DNA of 64,000 nt, from assembly GCA_030761205.1 (NCBI GenBank), contig JAULJL010000011.1, forward strand, positions 10,220,501-10,284,500, in the 5' to 3' direction. The position numbers and the translations under genes are program-made. Below, one piece after another: positions 48,180 through 60,683 of this stretch. The notes under the pieces are model-generated. The model made no database searches and was not told the DNA's origin. It saw only the letters and a list, made by a program, of their open reading frames with translations. Origin of the DNA: Fremontodendron californicum (lineage: Eukaryota; Streptophyta; Magnoliopsida; Malvales; Malvaceae). Within the stretch, counting starts at the first letter, position 1. Each line of letters starts with the position of its first letter.

Positions 48180-48780
48180 TGACATGATCTACAAGATGAT
48201 GCATGGCACATGCATGACCTAATGCCTAAATGTCATAGAAAATGTCATGGGATAATAAGATGACTTAATGCCTAAATGACATGGAAAATGTCATGGAAAT
48301 TGAAATGACCTAATGCCTAAATGACATGAAAAATGTCATGGCATAATAGAATGACCTAATGCTTAAATGACATGAAAAATGTCATGACATAATAAAATGA
48401 TCTAACGCCTAAATGGCATGGAAAATGTCATGGCATAATGAAATGACCTAATGCCTAAATGACATGAAAAATGTCATGGCATAATAAGATGACCTAAAGT
48501 CTAAATGACATAGAATAATGACATGGCATAATGAAATGACCTAATGCCTAAATGACATGGAAAATGTCATGGCATAATAAGATGACCTAAAATCTAAATG
48601 GCATGAAAAATGTCATGACATAATAAAATGACCTAAAGTCTAAATGACATGAAAAATGTCATGACATAATAAAATGACCTAAAGTCTAAATGACATGATA
48701 AGATGACCTAAAGTCTAAATAACATGATAAGATGACCTAAAGTCTAAATGACATGAAAAATTTCATGAAGTCTAAATGAC
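48180..48780. repeat. Tandem array of about 49 bp units in the 5' LTR
   Basis: Units read like ATGACCTAATGCCTAAATGA, CATGGAAAATGTCATGGCAT with a near-palindromic ATGACAT...ATGTCAT core. About a dozen copies with period 45-50 bp. Shorter, diverged relatives are at 26045-26235, 31220-31620 and 34200-34400. Confidence 0.75.
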
Positions 48781-48869
48781 ATGGAAAATTTCATGACATA
48801 ATAAGAATGAAAAATGACATAGCCACAAGATGCAAAGGCATGGATAAATTGAAATGAACAAAATAATAT

Positions 48870-49140
48870 AGCAAGAATATACATGAAAATAAATAGCAAA
48901 AACAGAAAATTAAAGTGTGCAAATAAAGAAAATAGACATGAAAATAAATAATAAAAACAGAAAATTAATGTAAGCAAATAAAGAAAGTAGACATGAAAAT
49001 AAATAATAAAAATAGAAAATTAAAGTAAATAAAGAAAGTAGACATGAAAATATATAAAACAGAAAATTAAAGTAAGTAAATAAATAAAATGGACATGAAA
49101 ATAAATAAAACAGAAAATTAAAGTAAGTAATTAAGGAAAA
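48870..49140. repeat. Tandem array of about 50-60 bp AAAATAAA units
   Basis: GACATGAAAATAAATA...CAGAAAATTAAAGTAAG recurs about five times. The minus-strand frames full of Phe and Leu over it are repeat translations. Confidence 0.75.
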
Positions 49141-51839
49141 TGAGGTGAGCTCCATGGTTGGTACTTTTGGACATAGCCCCCCCTAACCATAATCTCTTGA
49201 TTGGAATCAAGGTCATGAAGCCTTTTCACCTCTTTATTTTTTGTTATTTTTGAAAACTAAACCATCAAAATAAACTATCCTACCACAACCAATGTAAGAA
49301 TAAAATCAAACACAAGATGAGCACAAGAAATGGGTAGTATTCGGCCATGGTAAAAGAATTAGTAGAAAAATGTTTTTGATATTTTTTTATGAAAATCAAA
49401 GATGGGAGCCTTAAAAGAAAACTTTTAAAACCTTTATGTACGTAAGAAAAGAATAAGAAATCACATGAAAAATAAAAATGAGCATGGAAAGGAGAGAAAA
49501 ATGCAAGAGAGGGGTGCCAATAGCCACTTTCAAAGCTATTTTTCAAGTTTGCTTTCTCTTCAAAAAATTTCTTTCTTTTCTCTAAGTTAGCTACTGCTCA
49601 TGTACTAAAGAAAGACTAAAACCTCCTCAAAAATGAAAACCCCCTCATTTTTAATTAAGCTGGCTGAACCCCCTTGGTGTGAGAGGATGTGCTCATCCTT
49701 TTTCCATGTAGCAAGATCAAAGGGCTACTAGCCAAAGATAATAAAAATGTGATCTTGCAACCTTATTCTAACCATTAGATGAAATGATAACCCCTAACCA
49801 TAATGAGCTGGCCGAAACCACCTTAACAAGGATGTGCTTATCATTTTCATAACCTTGGCCACTTTGCATGATCATAAAGCATTAACCAAGCATTAAAAAT
49901 ATCTTCTTGCGACTTAATCTTAGCCATTAAATAAAACTGATCAAACCTTAGCCTTTATTCCATCATGAGCTGGCTGAATGGCTTGGTATGTTCTAGCAAC
50001 TTCCTTATTTTTAATTTGCAAAATGGCCTTTTTCGGTTTCTTCGATACAATTACATTTTAGCCCCCAAACTTACTTTAATAGCAAAAGAATCCCAAATCC
50101 GGAGTTTCTTTCTCCAATCTCTGCAAATAAATATAAAATTCAGTTATGGAGATTTTCATAATTTTTCGAGCTCGTTTTCTATTTTTACCGGATTTTTCAT
50201 TAAAATTGCGGATTAGGCCTCCCCAAATTTTGCCTTTTTTTAAATCAGCTCCGATTCCAGATTTTCTTTCTCCAATTCCTTCCAAAAAGTATATAACTCA
50301 AATCTGGAGGTTTTCATAATTTTCCGAGCTCGGATTCTATTTTTCCCAGAATTTTCTCTAGGAATTTCGGATTAGTGCACCCGAACTTTGCCTTTTTTCA
50401 TTTGAGCTCCGATTCTTGTTTTTTCTTCACCAATCTCTTCCAAAATTATAACTCAAATATGGAAGTTTTCATAATTTTCCGAGCTCGTTTGCTATTTTTC
50501 CGAAATTATCTTCTGAAATTTCGGGTTAGTGCACTCAAATTTTGCCCTTTTTCAAATGAACTCTGATTCCCAATTTTTCTTCGCCAATCTCTTCCAAAAA
50601 TTATAAAACTTAGATCTGAAAGTTTTCATAATTTTCTGAGTTCGTTTCATAATTTTCCCAGAATTTTTTTTGGGATTTTTCGAGATTGCCCTTTAACCTC
50701 CGAAACCTCGGTTTTACTCGAAACAGGTCCGATTTCCAGATTTTATTTTTCCACTGCCTTTGTTATATATTGAATTGGAGTTGGTCCGAAAACGCCTAAT
50801 TTTTACGATCAAATTTCCCTCCGATCTAGTTTTCCCTTTTTTCGTACCGTGAATTTTCTCGTTTTTCTTCTAACCGGCTCTTCCTTGGGATCCACTTCAA
50901 ACTGAGCCTTGGGTTATTTTTGTTTATTCATTCTTCATCAACTGGGGGCTTCAATTTTACTGAATCAGGCCATCTTTATAGTTTTCCCCAAATTTGCCGA
51001 ATTAGGTATTCCCCTACACTGAATTTTCGTAGCCCATCTTCCGAACTCTATATCTTTCATTGTAGACCTCGGATTATCAAAAAAATTTCACCATTGTTCA
51101 ATTAAACCTTGAATCTTGATTTTGACTGAGAGTTGACTTTTTCAGTAGTTGATATTTCAGGGTTGACTTTTTTAGAATTGAATTTTTTCGGGTTGACTTT
51201 TCGTGTTGAATTCTGAATCACAAATATTGGAGAACCATCTGTGGGATGAGGGGAGTTTCTTTGCATTCTGAGAAGTACAAGGAGGAACTTACTTGGTTAA
51301 GGGGGTCCGGACAAAATTAGGTGTTTACAATAGTTACAGATGATAATGGATATTTTAATATCAAACTTAGTAATTGAATTTAGATATTAAGTATTAATTT
51401 TTTATCGAGTTTGAATAAAATATTAATCGTTAGATTTTAATGGATCGAATTTGGGTATCTGAAATCGTTGTCATTTCTAATCATATTTTCTTTAGCAATT
51501 ATCAAGTTTTTCTTTCATTTTATTAAATAATTTTTTATTAATGCAAGCAATAAATATTTTTGATGCTCTTTTGCCTTATTTTGTAATTTTCATCACTATC
51601 TAATTGGAGCCAAGCAACCAAAAGCCAAGAAAAAGACAAATGAAAAATGTAAGCCTTTTTCAAATAAAAAAATCTACGAATTTGTGTAGAGTAATCGTTT
51701 GCACCGGTTCGCACCAATTAAGTTCCCACTGTCGTAGTCACCTTCCCACAAGGTACTGACATGGCTAACAAAAAATGCCATGCCAGCAAAGTTGGTTTTG
51801 GGCATATAATTGGTTATGTTAGTTATCAAGTTTTAGGTA

Positions 51840-54363
51840 CAAATTATTATTTTACAATTTTTATTATTAGTAAAATATTAAATATGTTATAATTACATGA
51901 TTTTATTATCAATAACATAAATTTTTATCAAAGATAAGAAAAAGTTATAATTACAATTTTTTATTATATTTTACATAAATGATTTAATTAGTTACATAAT
52001 TTTGTAAGATAAGGTAATACAAAACATTATTACAAGTTTTTATTATCATTACATCTTTTCTTATGAAATTACGTTTTTACAATTTTTATTATAAAGAGTA
52101 AAGTATTAAATTTTGTTATAATTACCTGTTTTTATTATCAGTAACGTAATTTTTGATAAAAGATAAGAAAAGTGATAATATTAATTTTTATTATGTTTAC
52201 ATTTATTAAGTTACATAATTTGCTAAGATAAGGTAATACAAAATAGTATTACAAGTTTTATTGTCTTTATAATTTTTCTTAAAAAAATTATTTTTTACAA
52301 TTTTATTTGTAGAGAGTAAAATACTAAATCTTGTTATAATTACATGTTTTTATAATCAATAACATAATTTTTTAAAAAAAAATAAGAAAAAGTGATAATA
52401 TCATTTTTTTATTATGTTTAGATAATTTATTTGCTAAGTTAACATAAGGTAATACAAAATAGTTTTACAAATTTATTATATTTATAATTTTTTCTTAAAA
52501 ATTTATGTTTTTTACAACTTTTATTCTAGAGAGTAAAACACTAAATTTTTATTATAATGACCTGTTTTTATTATGGGTAACATAATTTTTTACAAAAAAT
52601 AAGAGAAAGTGATAACAACAAATTTTATTATGTTTACATAAATTATTTGCTTAGTTACATAACATAAGGTAATACAAAATAATATTACAAGATTTTATTA
52701 TCTTTACATTTTATTATAAAAAAATTATTTTTTTACAACTTTTATTATATGGAATACAAAGTAAAAGTAAATTTTCTTATAATTATATGATTTTGGATTA
52801 CATCTTTTTATTTATAAATTACATATTATTCTTAACAAGTCACAAGATATTATATATATATATATATCTTGTAATTCAATTGAACTTTTGGATTTACAAG
52901 ATTACAACTTATTTTATAAAATTACATGATTTTATTACAATTTTTTAAAGTTAATACAGAATTTGATAACAAAATTATGTAATGAATAGTTTATATGTTT
53001 TTCTTTGTAAATTACATGTTATTCTTAACAAATTACAAGATCTGTTGAAAAAGTAAAAAATATTTGTTGTAACTTAGTTTAACTTTTTGACTTAGAAGAC
53101 TACAACTTCTTTTATCAAATTACATTATTTTATTCCAATTTACTAAAAATATGAGAGTAGTTTATAATAAAATTATGAAATCTAAATTTTACAGATTTTT
53201 TGTTTGTAATTCTTAATAAATTACAAAATATATTATATACATACATAAAATATCTTTTAATTAAGTTTAAGTTTAGGATTAAAAAGTTCTCAACTTTTTT
53301 GATAAAATTACATAATTTTGTTACAGATTATTGAAATTATTATAAAACTTCATAACACAATAATGTAATGAAAATTATCTTTTGGATTTAGAAGATTATA
53401 ATTTTTTTCATCAAATTATGTTATTTTGTAACCTTTTACTTAAACTATTAGACTATTTCAGAACAACATTATGTAATCAAATTTTAACATTTTTGTTTTG
53501 AAAATTACAATTTTTTACCAAATTACATGATATTGTTACAATTTACTGAAACTATTACAGTAATTGATAATAAAACTATGAAATCAAAAATTACAGTTTT
53601 TCTTTTTAAGTTAAATATTTTTTTAAGAAATTACAAGATGTATTATATATAAAATATATATCTTCTAATTTAGTTAAAATTCTGGATTTGTTATAAGATA
53701 CATTATATACAAGATTACAATTTTTTTTTATCAAATTACGTGATTTGTCACAGATTACTTAAATTATTAGATTACATGATAGCAAAATTATGTAATCAAA
53801 ATTAACATTTTATATTAAAATTACATTTTATTCTTAAGAAATTACAAGACATATTATATATAAAGATAGTATATCTTGAAACTTAGTTTAAGTGTTTGTT
53901 TTACAAGATTACAACTTTTTTATTATTATCAGATTACATGATTTATTACAGATTAAGTAAAATAACAAAATTATGTAATCAAAATTTGTATTTTATTTTG
54001 AAATTACATTTTATTCTGAATAAATTAGAAGATATATTATATATAGATAATATATCTTGCTATTTAGTTTAACTTTTGGATTTAGAAGATTACAATTTTT
54101 TTATTATCAAATTACGTGATTTTGTTACATTTTACTTAAATTATTAGGCTAGTTGATAATAAAATTATGTAATCATATTTTTATTCAATTTGTTTTTATT
54201 AAATTAAACTTTTTTCATCTTTTAAATTGCAATTTTTTTTATTATTAAATTTCATGAGTTTATTACAGTTTACTAAATATATTAAAGTAGTCTCTAACAA
54301 AATTATGTAATAAAAAGTTTACAATTTTTCTTTTTAAATCACACTTTCTTCTTAAGTAATTAC

Positions 54364-54405
<42 letters not shown>

Positions 54406-56790
54406 CTTGTAATTTAACTTACCTTTGGATCTATAAGATTGTAATTTTTTTTATCGATTTACATGATTTTGTTACATATTACTTCAATTATTAAACTTCA
54501 TGATAATAAAATTATGTAATCAAAATTTATATTTTATTTTGAAATTATATTTTATTCTTAAGAAATTAAAATATATTATATATATAATATATCTTGTTAT
54601 TTAGTTTAACTTTTGAATTTAAAAGATTACAACTTTTTTTTTATCAAATTACGTGATTTTGTTACATTTTACTTAAATTATTAGGCTAGTTGATAGTAAA
54701 ATTATATAATCATATTTGCATTCAACTTTTTTTTTATTATTAAATTACAAGTTTTTCATCTTTGTAAATTACAACTTTCTTTTATTAAATTACATGCTTT
54801 TGTTACAGTTTACTAAATACATTAGAGTAGTCGCTAACAAAATTATGTAATAAAAGGTTTAAGTTTTTTTATTTATTTTAAATTACATTTTATTCTTAAG
54901 TAATTAAAAAATACATTACTTAAGTAATTACAAGATACATCATATATATAGATAATATATCTTATAATTTAGTTTAACTTTTGGATTTACAAGATTATAA
55001 CTTATTTTATCAAATTACATGATTTTGTTACATATTACTTAAATTATTAGACTACATGATAACAAAATTATTTAATCAAATTTTATATATTTTTTTAAAA
55101 AAATTACAAGATATTATATATATAGATAATATATCTTGTTATTTAGTTTAAATTTTAGATTTAGAAGATTACAATTTTTTTTTTTATCAAAATGATCATT
55201 ATACCATTTTGTTACATATTACTTTAATTATTAGGCTAGTTGATGATAAAATTATGTAATTATTATCTTTTCATTTCAATTTTTTTTATTTATAAAATTA
55301 CAATTTTTTCATCTTTTTAAATTACAACTTTTTTTTATTAAATTACTTGATTTTGTTACGGTTTGCTAAATATATTAGAGTAGTCGCTAACAAAATCATG
55401 CAAGCAAAGTTTATACTTTTTCTTTTTAAATTACATTTTATTCTTAAGTAATTACATGATATATTACTTAAGTAGATAATATATCTTTTAATTTAGTTTA
55501 ACATTTGGATTTACAAGATTACAATTCTTTTCATCAAATTATGTGATTTTGTTACATATTACTCAAATTATTAGACTACATGATAACAAAATTATGTAAT
55601 CAAATTTCAACATTTTTGTCTTTGTAAATTACAACTTTTTTTATTTTTATCAAATTACATGATTTTATCATATATATTAGATTAGTTGATAACAAAATTA
55701 TGTAATCTAATTATATATATATATATATATATTTGTCTTTGTCTTTGTACATATTACTCTTAACAGATTACAAGAGTTGTTAAATGTATAGATAATATAT
55801 CTTGTAACTTTTTGAATTTATAATTTTACTACTTTTTTTATTTATTTATCAAATACATGATTTTGTTATAGTTTATTATATTAGACTAGTTGATAACAAA
55901 ATTATGTAATCTAATTTTAACCTCTTTTTCTTTTTAATTACATATTATTCTTAATAGATTACAAGATCTATTAAATGCATAGATAATATGTCTTATAAAT
56001 TGGTTTAACTTTTGGATTTAGAATTTTACTACTTTTTTTATTATCAAATTACATGATTTTGTTACAGTTTACGAAATATATTAAACTAGTTGATAACAAA
56101 ATTGTATTATCTCTAATTACATATTATTCTTACCAGTTTACAAAATTTGTTAAATGGTTTGATAATATATCTTGTAATTACTTCATTTACCTTTTGAATA
56201 GGTGATATGAAAATTATGTATGTTTTATTTTACATATTTTCCTTATGAATTACATATTATTCTTACCATATTATTAAATTTGTTAAATGATTTGATAATA
56301 TATTGTAATTAACTTGTTTATCTTTTGAATAGATCATAAGAAATTTATGTAATTTTTATTTTACATTTTTTCTTTATGAATTACATACTATTCTTACTGG
56401 ATTACTAAATTTGTTAAATGATTTGGTAATATATATTGTAAATAATTTGTTTACCTTTTGGATAAGTAATAAAAAAATTATGTAATTTTTGTTTTACATC
56501 TTTTTCCTTATGAATTAAATATTATTCTTACTAGATTACAACTTTTTTTAATTTTTTTTTGATAATACATATTGTAATTTTGTTTACCTTTTGAATAAGT
56601 GATAAAAAAATTATGTATTTTTTATTTTACATCTTTTCTTTTCGAATTATATATTATTCTTACTAGATTACAACATTTGTTAAAATTTTTGATAATACAT
56701 TTTTTTTTTTACCTTTGAATAATTGATAAAACTTATTCAAAAAAATGATGTAATTTTCATTTACATATTCTTCTTTTTGAATTACATATT
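51840..56790. repeat. Five-kilobase AT-rich degenerate satellite-like array
   Basis: Two sub-arrays. 51840-52790 has about 220 bp units marked by AGAGTAAAATACTAAAT and AAGGTAATACAAAATAGT words. 52790-56790 has units marked by GATAATATATCTTGTAATTT, TTTGGATTTACAAGATTACA, ACATGATTTTGTTACA and GATAACAAAATTATGTAAT. Spacing is about 180 and 360 bp alternately in 53850-55300 (a period near 540 bp) and shrinks to about 130-195 bp after 55775. Every unit is diverged. No coding content. Confidence 0.75.
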
Positions 56791-58031
56791 ATCATTACAT
56801 TTCATACATGTTCCATGACAATTTTGAATGTGTCATAACTTATAAATTGACGTTGAACAAGGTTTATGTATTCATTTTTCCTTACAATATTAAGGTTGTG
56901 GTTTATGAGATAGAAAACCACTACTTCTCATAGTGTAATCTAAAGCTATATATATATATATATATATATAAATTAATAAATCAGTTATAAAATAATATAA
57001 CTAAATTAGAGTCTGTAACAATTTAGTCCATAACATATATAAAAGCATTGATGGTAATAAGATTTTTTTATTGATAAAAAGGATATCTTTTTTCATTATA
57101 TTTCTAGGTTGTATTTAAAATTTTGTATTATAAATATTAATAAGATTTATCTAATTTATAGATAAAAATTATTATTTATTAAAAGGCTTTAATTAACAGG
57201 TTTATTTGATAAATAAAAAAGAATTAAAGTTTACATTGAATTGATTTATATTCATAGTTCTAATTTTACATAAAGTTAAAAGAAATATTTTTTTAATATG
57301 ATACATTTTACATATGAGATAAACTTTATATGTTGATGTAAATTTTGATTAATAAATACTTTATTAGTTTCTGTTTTATGTAATATACAATTTTATATTT
57401 AATTTGTAATTATTATTTAAAAATAAATAAAAGTACTCACGTGCAAATATGCGAATAAATATTAGTATAACTAAGTTTTACTAACATGAAAGTATTTGTT
57501 ATAAAATTTTTAATTCCTTGAAAAAGATAATTCCAATAATTAGTAATTTTGGGTAATTAAAACATGAATGTTATTTGTCTCATACATTGAGATTATTCTT
57601 TATTTCATATATATTATCTTATTTTTTGATATATTTAATGGATCTCATTAATTTAATTTAATTATATGCTTGAGGTAACAAAAAGAAAGCCAACAATAAA
57701 GCATTAAAAAAGGATATGTGAATAGGAATGAGCAACAAAACGTTCCTTTCTTTTGACTTTTCCTTAATTTTTTTAGGACAAACTCTCTTATTGAAAAGTA
57801 ATTATATTTATAAACTTGAAAAAGATAATATTAAGAAAAAATAATTAAAGTAGTTGTTGCAAGAATTAAACAATAAAATTTTAGGTTGATTCATCTTAAT
57901 CAATGTCATAGTAGTAGGAAATTTGGGGACTCAAAAGTTCATTATTTTCAACACTAATCATTTTATTTCCTACCACATTTTTTAACTTTTAATAGGATTC
58001 ACTTAACGGGTACCTATAGGAACTAATTAAA
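56791..58031. other. AT-rich intergenic, no gene seen
   Basis: (AT)n near 56950-56972. Otherwise unremarkable AT-rich sequence without a supported frame. Confidence 0.4.
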
Positions 58032-58214
58032 GATTATTATCCTGTACACTGGCATTGGAGTTTTTTTAACTTCACAAGCGGGGTTAAAAAATTGCCACAT
58101 GTCCTTAGGCTATATTTAAAAAAATAAAAAATAAATAAATGAGACATATGACAGTTTTTTAACCCCGCTTGTGTAATTAAAAAAACTTCACTGTCAGCGT
58201 ACATGATAATAATC
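58032..58214. mobile_element. Palindromic MITE
   Basis: GATTATTATCCTGTACACTG at the left and the complement GATTATTATCATGTACGCTG at the right start terminal inverted repeats of about 60 bp. Both include AAGTTTTTTTAA-like and CACAAGCGGGGTTAAAAAA blocks, separated by a short A-rich core. The single strand would fold into one long hairpin. A diverged relative lies at 16272-16430. No clear target duplication seen. Confidence 0.85.
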
Positions 58215-59199
58215 CTTATTTAATTACCAGTTTAAGAAATTTTTTTACATTTAATGCATTACTTTTATTGAATTAAAAAAATAAGTAAGTCATTAATTAC
58301 ATTTTTCTTTCTATTTATATCACATTAACCAGTATTTAATATATATTATTTACATTGTTTCGTAATTAATATATATTATTTTATTTGTCAAAATAAATTT
58401 ATAGTTTTTTATAATTTTATTTATTATTTCACTTAAATTTAGTGTTTTTTTTTTGGCTAATTATATATCAAATAACATGAAAATTAATGATAAAGTGACA
58501 TTAATAATAAATGAGTGAAATGAGATAAAGCTAAGGTGACATAACTATTTCATCCATAAAAAAAAAAAAAAATCTTTTCTCTTGTTTTAACTAGACATAT
58601 CGTCAAGGTCTCCATAGACGACTCAAATCCATATTGATTAAGATAAACATGTTTTAAAATTGAAATAATTAGGTTTTTATTTCTAACATGTCACAGGCAT
58701 ATTCTTTTAGAGTCTAGATTAGACCATGAAAATTAATTCTCTTTCATCTATAAATCTCACATTTCACATCTTTAGATTCCGATCAAAATCTTAAAGTTGA
58801 AGTATTGCATTTTAATTAAGGTGCTAACATCACGTCATTCTTTTTTTTATACAAGAAAGTCCAAAATCTAAAGTGATAGATCAGAAAAGAGAATTATAAG
58901 TGTTCTTTTTTCATACAAGGGGTCCAAAATCTTAAGTGATAGATCAGAAAAGAGAACTGTAAGTGTTGAGAATCGAATCTCAACCATTTAAAATATACTT
59001 TCTAAAAAATATGGATGTCATCACTCATGGTTTTGCCTAAAATCAAAAGAAAAAATAAAAATGATGAATGCGAGTATTTAAGAAATAAATCCATAAAAAA
59101 AAATTAAGCATCTTAATTAATATGCTTTTCTTTTTACTACATCTGTTGTCAATTTATGGATATCAATCCCAAAACTCATGATTATAATATAGTACTAAC

Positions 59200-59236
<37 letters not shown>

Positions 59237-59400
59237 CATCATGTCATGTTATATGTATATATACAAGTGTTGCCAATCTTATAAGCAATTAGCAAAATTT
59301 CATTACTACTAAATATAAATTAAAAGACTAAAGAACACATTACTTATCTGAAATTCCGGCAAAACAACATATATATTACGAACATTCCAGAAAGGAAATT
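58215..59400. other. Intergenic with a short tandem duplication
   Basis: No gene. A 65-70 bp unit is duplicated at about 58848-58968, sharing AGTGATAGATCAGAAAAGAG and GTCCAAAATCTAAAG / GTCCAAAATCTTAAG. (AT)n at about 59206-59236. Confidence 0.5.
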
Positions 59401-59439
59401 GACAACATTTATAGGTTAATCCGAATACAGAAAAAAGGA

Positions 59440-59860
59440 TAATTGAGTCAAGGTTGGACCTTTGACCTTAAGACGATTATTGCCTGTCTCTCAGGTGCTA
59501 ACAGTATGTCGCAATTCGTCTCCCAGGCCTCCTCGATTACGTTGCAATCAAGAGCACACTTTTAGCAACACCGCGAACCAGAAAAATGTCGGTCTCTCTC
59601 ACAGAAGACACAGGAAAAGACAAGAGCAGTATAGAAAAATTAGGAGAAATTTTCGGTACTCTAAAAAGACAGGCACTGCTCAGGTTTATATAGAAAAACA
59701 GATGACTTTTCGGAACGGACACATCATTTGGAACAAAACCTGTTCGACCAAACAAGCAGCTTTTGAAAATAAAAAGGTTCTTAGTTTAAACCGAACAGAC
59801 AAAACTTTTAACAAACAAAAAGGTTCGGTCCGAAAAGATACTTCTTAAACAGACAAGTCT
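59440..59860 (-). mobile_element. Probable Copia-type LTR fragment
   Basis: On the minus strand a TCCGTTCCGAAAAGTCATCT stretch leads to TATATAAACC (about 59690-59699). Then comes a leader with TGATTGCAACGTAATCGAGG, AGGCCTGGGAGACGAAT, CCTGAGAGACAGGCAATAAT and CGTCTTAAGG. This arrangement (TATA, then an Asn/Glu-rich-looking R/U5 leader) recalls plant Copia LTRs. The plus-strand 128-codon frame over it has no recognisable protein features and is probably incidental. No partner LTR seen. Confidence 0.35.
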
Positions 59861-60600
59861 CTTGGTTGGAGAATACTGAACCGGTTCGGTTTGGACTGAA
59901 TAAAAATATCGGTTGGATAGTAAAAAAATTAATTACTGCCCAAACCCAAACCCGACCCAGCCCGGCTTGGCGGCCCGCGTGTGGTCCAGCTCAAGTTGTG
60001 TAGGTCTTTATCCACCACAAAACTTGGGTGCCCTTTGGGGCCCAACCCCACATGGAAACAAGGCTTATAAATACCATAAGCTTATATGCCTTTGTTCATC
60101 CTATGTGGGGTTCCACACCAATCACTAACATCAACCAACTTTCTTCCTCTTCAAGTGGTTATAAAGAGATTAATTTCTCATTCAAACATGATATCAATTG
60201 TGTACATAAATTATGCACCGTGTATCTACTTACGACAACCTACGTATTAGAATACGTATTTCGTATTTATACACCAAATAATATATTGATACCCAACAAC
60301 AAGCACATATCATTGAATCAAATATTCGGATGCACAATTAAAATTGATTTGCTTATTCTTGTAAATTTTTAATTTTCTTTGTAACTATATATGCATACAT
60401 GTATCATTATTAGATTTAAAAAGACACGTATGAAAATTAATTAATTCTCCTTACATAATTTGTTTGTGGTACATATTACTCAAACCATGTCAAGAGAATT
60501 CCTATTGATCATATATATGCGTTAATTATATTATTCAAAAAACGTATAACATTACTAATATTACATAACAATACAGTACATATTCAAGTGTGTATATGAA
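59861..60600. other. Intergenic with TATA-like box, unassigned
   Basis: GGTTCGG-containing words near 59885 and a GC-rich patch at 59940-60050 lead to TATAAATA at 60066-60073 and a C-rich leader. This could be an LTR promoter or the start of an unrecognised transcript. No protein downstream is convincing. It also contains the likely 3' flank of NF-YB7. Confidence 0.25.
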
Positions 60601-60683
60601 ATTAATTAACAACATTGCAACGAAAAAAAAAATTGTAAAAAAAAAAAAAGAGGAAAAATTGGAAAATAAATTTCCAGGTGCTC

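Larger units (their letters stand above)
25334..51329 (-). mobile_element. Complete-structure Tat/Ogre-type LTR retrotransposon carrying nested insertions
   Basis: Minus-strand order is: 5' LTR 51329-46719, Arg-tRNA-like PBS 46716-46697, two gag-like ORFs 45357-42181, internal sequence without recognisable pol, minisatellite 38135-37200, polypurine-like tract 36797-36784, and 3' LTR 36783-25334. The 3' LTR is split by a forward LTR at 27419-34192. The LTRs begin TGTA(A/G)ACA and end GACA. The two halves of the 3' LTR sum to about 4.67 kb against 4.61 kb for the 5' LTR. Long LTRs, Arg PBS, CX2HX5HX4C gag knuckle and 3'-UTR minisatellite are features of the Tat/Ogre lineage of Ty3/gypsy. Flanking 5-mers are CATAC and ATAGT, so no clean target duplication remains. 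With no pol it cannot move on its own. Confidence 0.75.
46719..51329 (-). mobile_element. 5' LTR of the large element (4.6 kb)
   Basis: Begins (minus) TGTAAACACCTAATTTTGTC at 51329 and ends GACA at 46719. Matches the split 3' LTR in order along its length, except that about 47350-48030 is unrelated sequence replacing roughly 1.2 kb present in the other copy. It includes CTAAATGACATGGAAAATGT-type tandem units (about 48180-48780), GACATGAAAATAAATAATAA-type units (48870-49140), four copies of the roughly 155-170 bp unit (about 50130-50670) and a TTGACTTTT cluster near 51128-51205. Confidence 0.8.

Noticed and set aside
48744..49155. Phe/Leu-rich minus-strand frames resembling membrane proteins
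   Set aside because: Products of an A-rich tandem array read on the complementary strand.
25329..51334. 5-bp target duplication of the large element
   Set aside because: The flanking 5-mers CATAC and ATAGT do not match; only a weak ATAC/ATAG resemblance remains.
59462..59848. 128-codon plus-strand frame, basic and low in hydrophobics
   Set aside because: No recognisable domain; the opposite strand reads better as an LTR leader with TATA box, so coding is unlikely.
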